A stretch of DNA of 64,000 nucleotides. It comes from Bacteroidota bacterium (lineage in GTDB: Bacteria; Bacteroidota; Bacteroidia; Flavobacteriales_D; Sanyastnellaceae). The position numbers were made by a program, and so were the translations under genes. The DNA is taken from NCBI GenBank assembly GCA_027619225.1, contig JAQCFW010000004.1, forward strand, positions 35,609 through 99,608, in the 5' to 3' direction. The notes beneath the pieces are model-generated. The model saw nothing but the letters and a program-made list of their open reading frames with translations, made no database searches and was not told the origin of the DNA. Below, one piece after another: positions 63,635-64,000 of this stretch (position 1 is the first letter of the stretch; each line of letters begins with the position of its first letter).

Positions 63635-63815
63635 TAACTTTTGTCCAACTTATGCTGACGACATACAGGGTGGTGGGCTTCTTCAACGCCATTTAATAAT
63701 TCAGATATTACCAGATATTATTTAGAACTTAAATATTTTGATGATCGTGTAAACCACACCTTTTGCAACGCTTCGTTTGGGAGATCAGCTCGTTGTGTCA
63801 AAGACTAATCTTTTT

Positions 63816-63860
63816 GGAGAAGAGAGGCGGGAAATCGAAACATTTTGAGGAGGATTTGAG
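63816..63860 (+). repeat. Diverged direct repeat, copy 2 (decayed second copy of the small gene)
   Basis: Encodes EKRGGKSKHFEEDLS in a frame that stays open from 63745 to the TAA at 63892-63894 but has no ATG upstream. CGG/AGA (Arg) and AAG/AAA (Lys) are synonymous changes relative to copy 1, and GAA-AAG/GAG-GAG changes one Lys to Glu. After the repeat the two copies diverge completely. Confidence 0.75.
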
Positions 63861-63876
63861 TTCATCTAACAAACCT

Positions 63877-63978
63877 TTAAATTTGTTTGATTAAATTAGG
63901 CACTGCCTTGTACGGGAATTGAAAAAGATTTTCTACCCCAACTTCTTTCGCTTCACAATTTCTTAGCAAAATGTACGT
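63877..63978 (-). pseudogene. Possible small-gene remnant at the right edge
   Basis: On the minus strand a frame following a stop at 63979-63981 encodes LLRNCEAKEVGVENLF and then QFPYKAVPNLIKQI before TAA at 63877. It reads like real protein, but it has no ATG start (a TTG at 63969 is possible). A different frame upstream, with FHEHILNVHFAKKL, also looks protein-like, so a frameshifted remnant is possible. The window ends 22 bases further on. Confidence 0.25.
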
Positions 63979-64000
63979 TTAAGATATGCTCATGGAAAAC

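Larger units (their letters stand above)
62982..64000. other. tRNA-flanking region without ordinary genes
   Basis: About 1 kb that is AT-rich and has no open frame over 60 codons. It holds the tRNA terminator, a tandem 11-mer at 63038-63059, a repeat and palindrome cluster at 63285-63378, a 59-codon reading frame at 63455-63634 and a diverged second copy of part of it at 63816-63860. There is also a short coding-looking frame on the minus strand at the right edge (63877-63978). The pattern suggests remnants of accessory genes at a tRNA insertion site. Confidence 0.6.

Noticed and set aside
62982..64000. CRISPR array in the repeat-rich end of the window.
   Set aside because: Repeats are too short and irregular, there are no uniform spacers and no cas genes.

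Overview
The window looks like chromosomal DNA of a marine member of the Bacteroidota, most likely order Flavobacteriales. This rests on type IX secretion (T9SS) C-terminal signals, a PorW/SprE-type lipoprotein, Bacteroidota-only families (DUF4270, DUF4296, DUF4837, DUF2490, DUF5522), promoters of the TAnnTTTG type, almost no Shine-Dalgarno sites, and an ATP synthase operon that ends at atpG without atpD and atpC. The species cannot be named from sequence alone. I saw no rRNA, CRISPR array, insertion sequence or phage module.

Layout. 1-4.4 kb: the end of a TonB-dependent receptor, lysS, a DUF59 protein and dxr. 4.4-8.6 kb (minus): the translation block rplM-rpsI, rpsB-tsf, then pyrH-frr after a strong terminator. 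8.7-15.7 kb: two envelope proteins, tdk-alr, and a tightly overlapping minus-strand set DUF5522-hutU-GDPD-glpD. 15.8-19.8 kb: a PurF-type amidotransferase, a T9SS cargo protein and a two-gene YeeE/YedE transporter. 19.8-26.4 kb (minus): two large secreted proteins. One carries a lysyl-oxidase domain with its cofactor residues kept. The other is a glycosidase/NPCBM protein whose otherwise open 4.27-kb frame is broken by two TAG codons.

26.7-38.7 kb: a coiled-coil membrane protein, yraN, a pseudouridine synthase, a DPM1-like glycosyltransferase with a G10 tract, dihydroorotase, DUF4296, an SDR protein, uvrC, and a minus-strand operon slyD-thiL-asparagine synthetase-like-flavin oxidoreductase. 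The asparagine synthetase-like protein has lost both catalytic signatures. 38.7-50.6 kb: an M1 peptidase, panC, tatA, a lytic transglycosylase, DUF4837, a truncated glycogen-synthase-like protein, DUF4270, glmS, an outer-membrane protein and a cyclase. 50.6-61 kb (minus): one long run, porW-bactofilin-atpZ-(atpI-like)-atpBEFHAG, followed by an NtrY-like kinase. 61-62.8 kb: an M23 peptidase and a PfkB kinase. tRNA-Asn and its terminator follow.

The last kilobase, after tRNA-Asn, has no ordinary gene. It holds a tandem 11-mer, a perfect 20-bp palindrome inside a GCATTTA/GCGCATAAA repeat cluster, and two diverged copies of a small coding element whose differences are largely synonymous. This tRNA-flanking stretch and the TAG-interrupted glycosidase are the places most worth following up.
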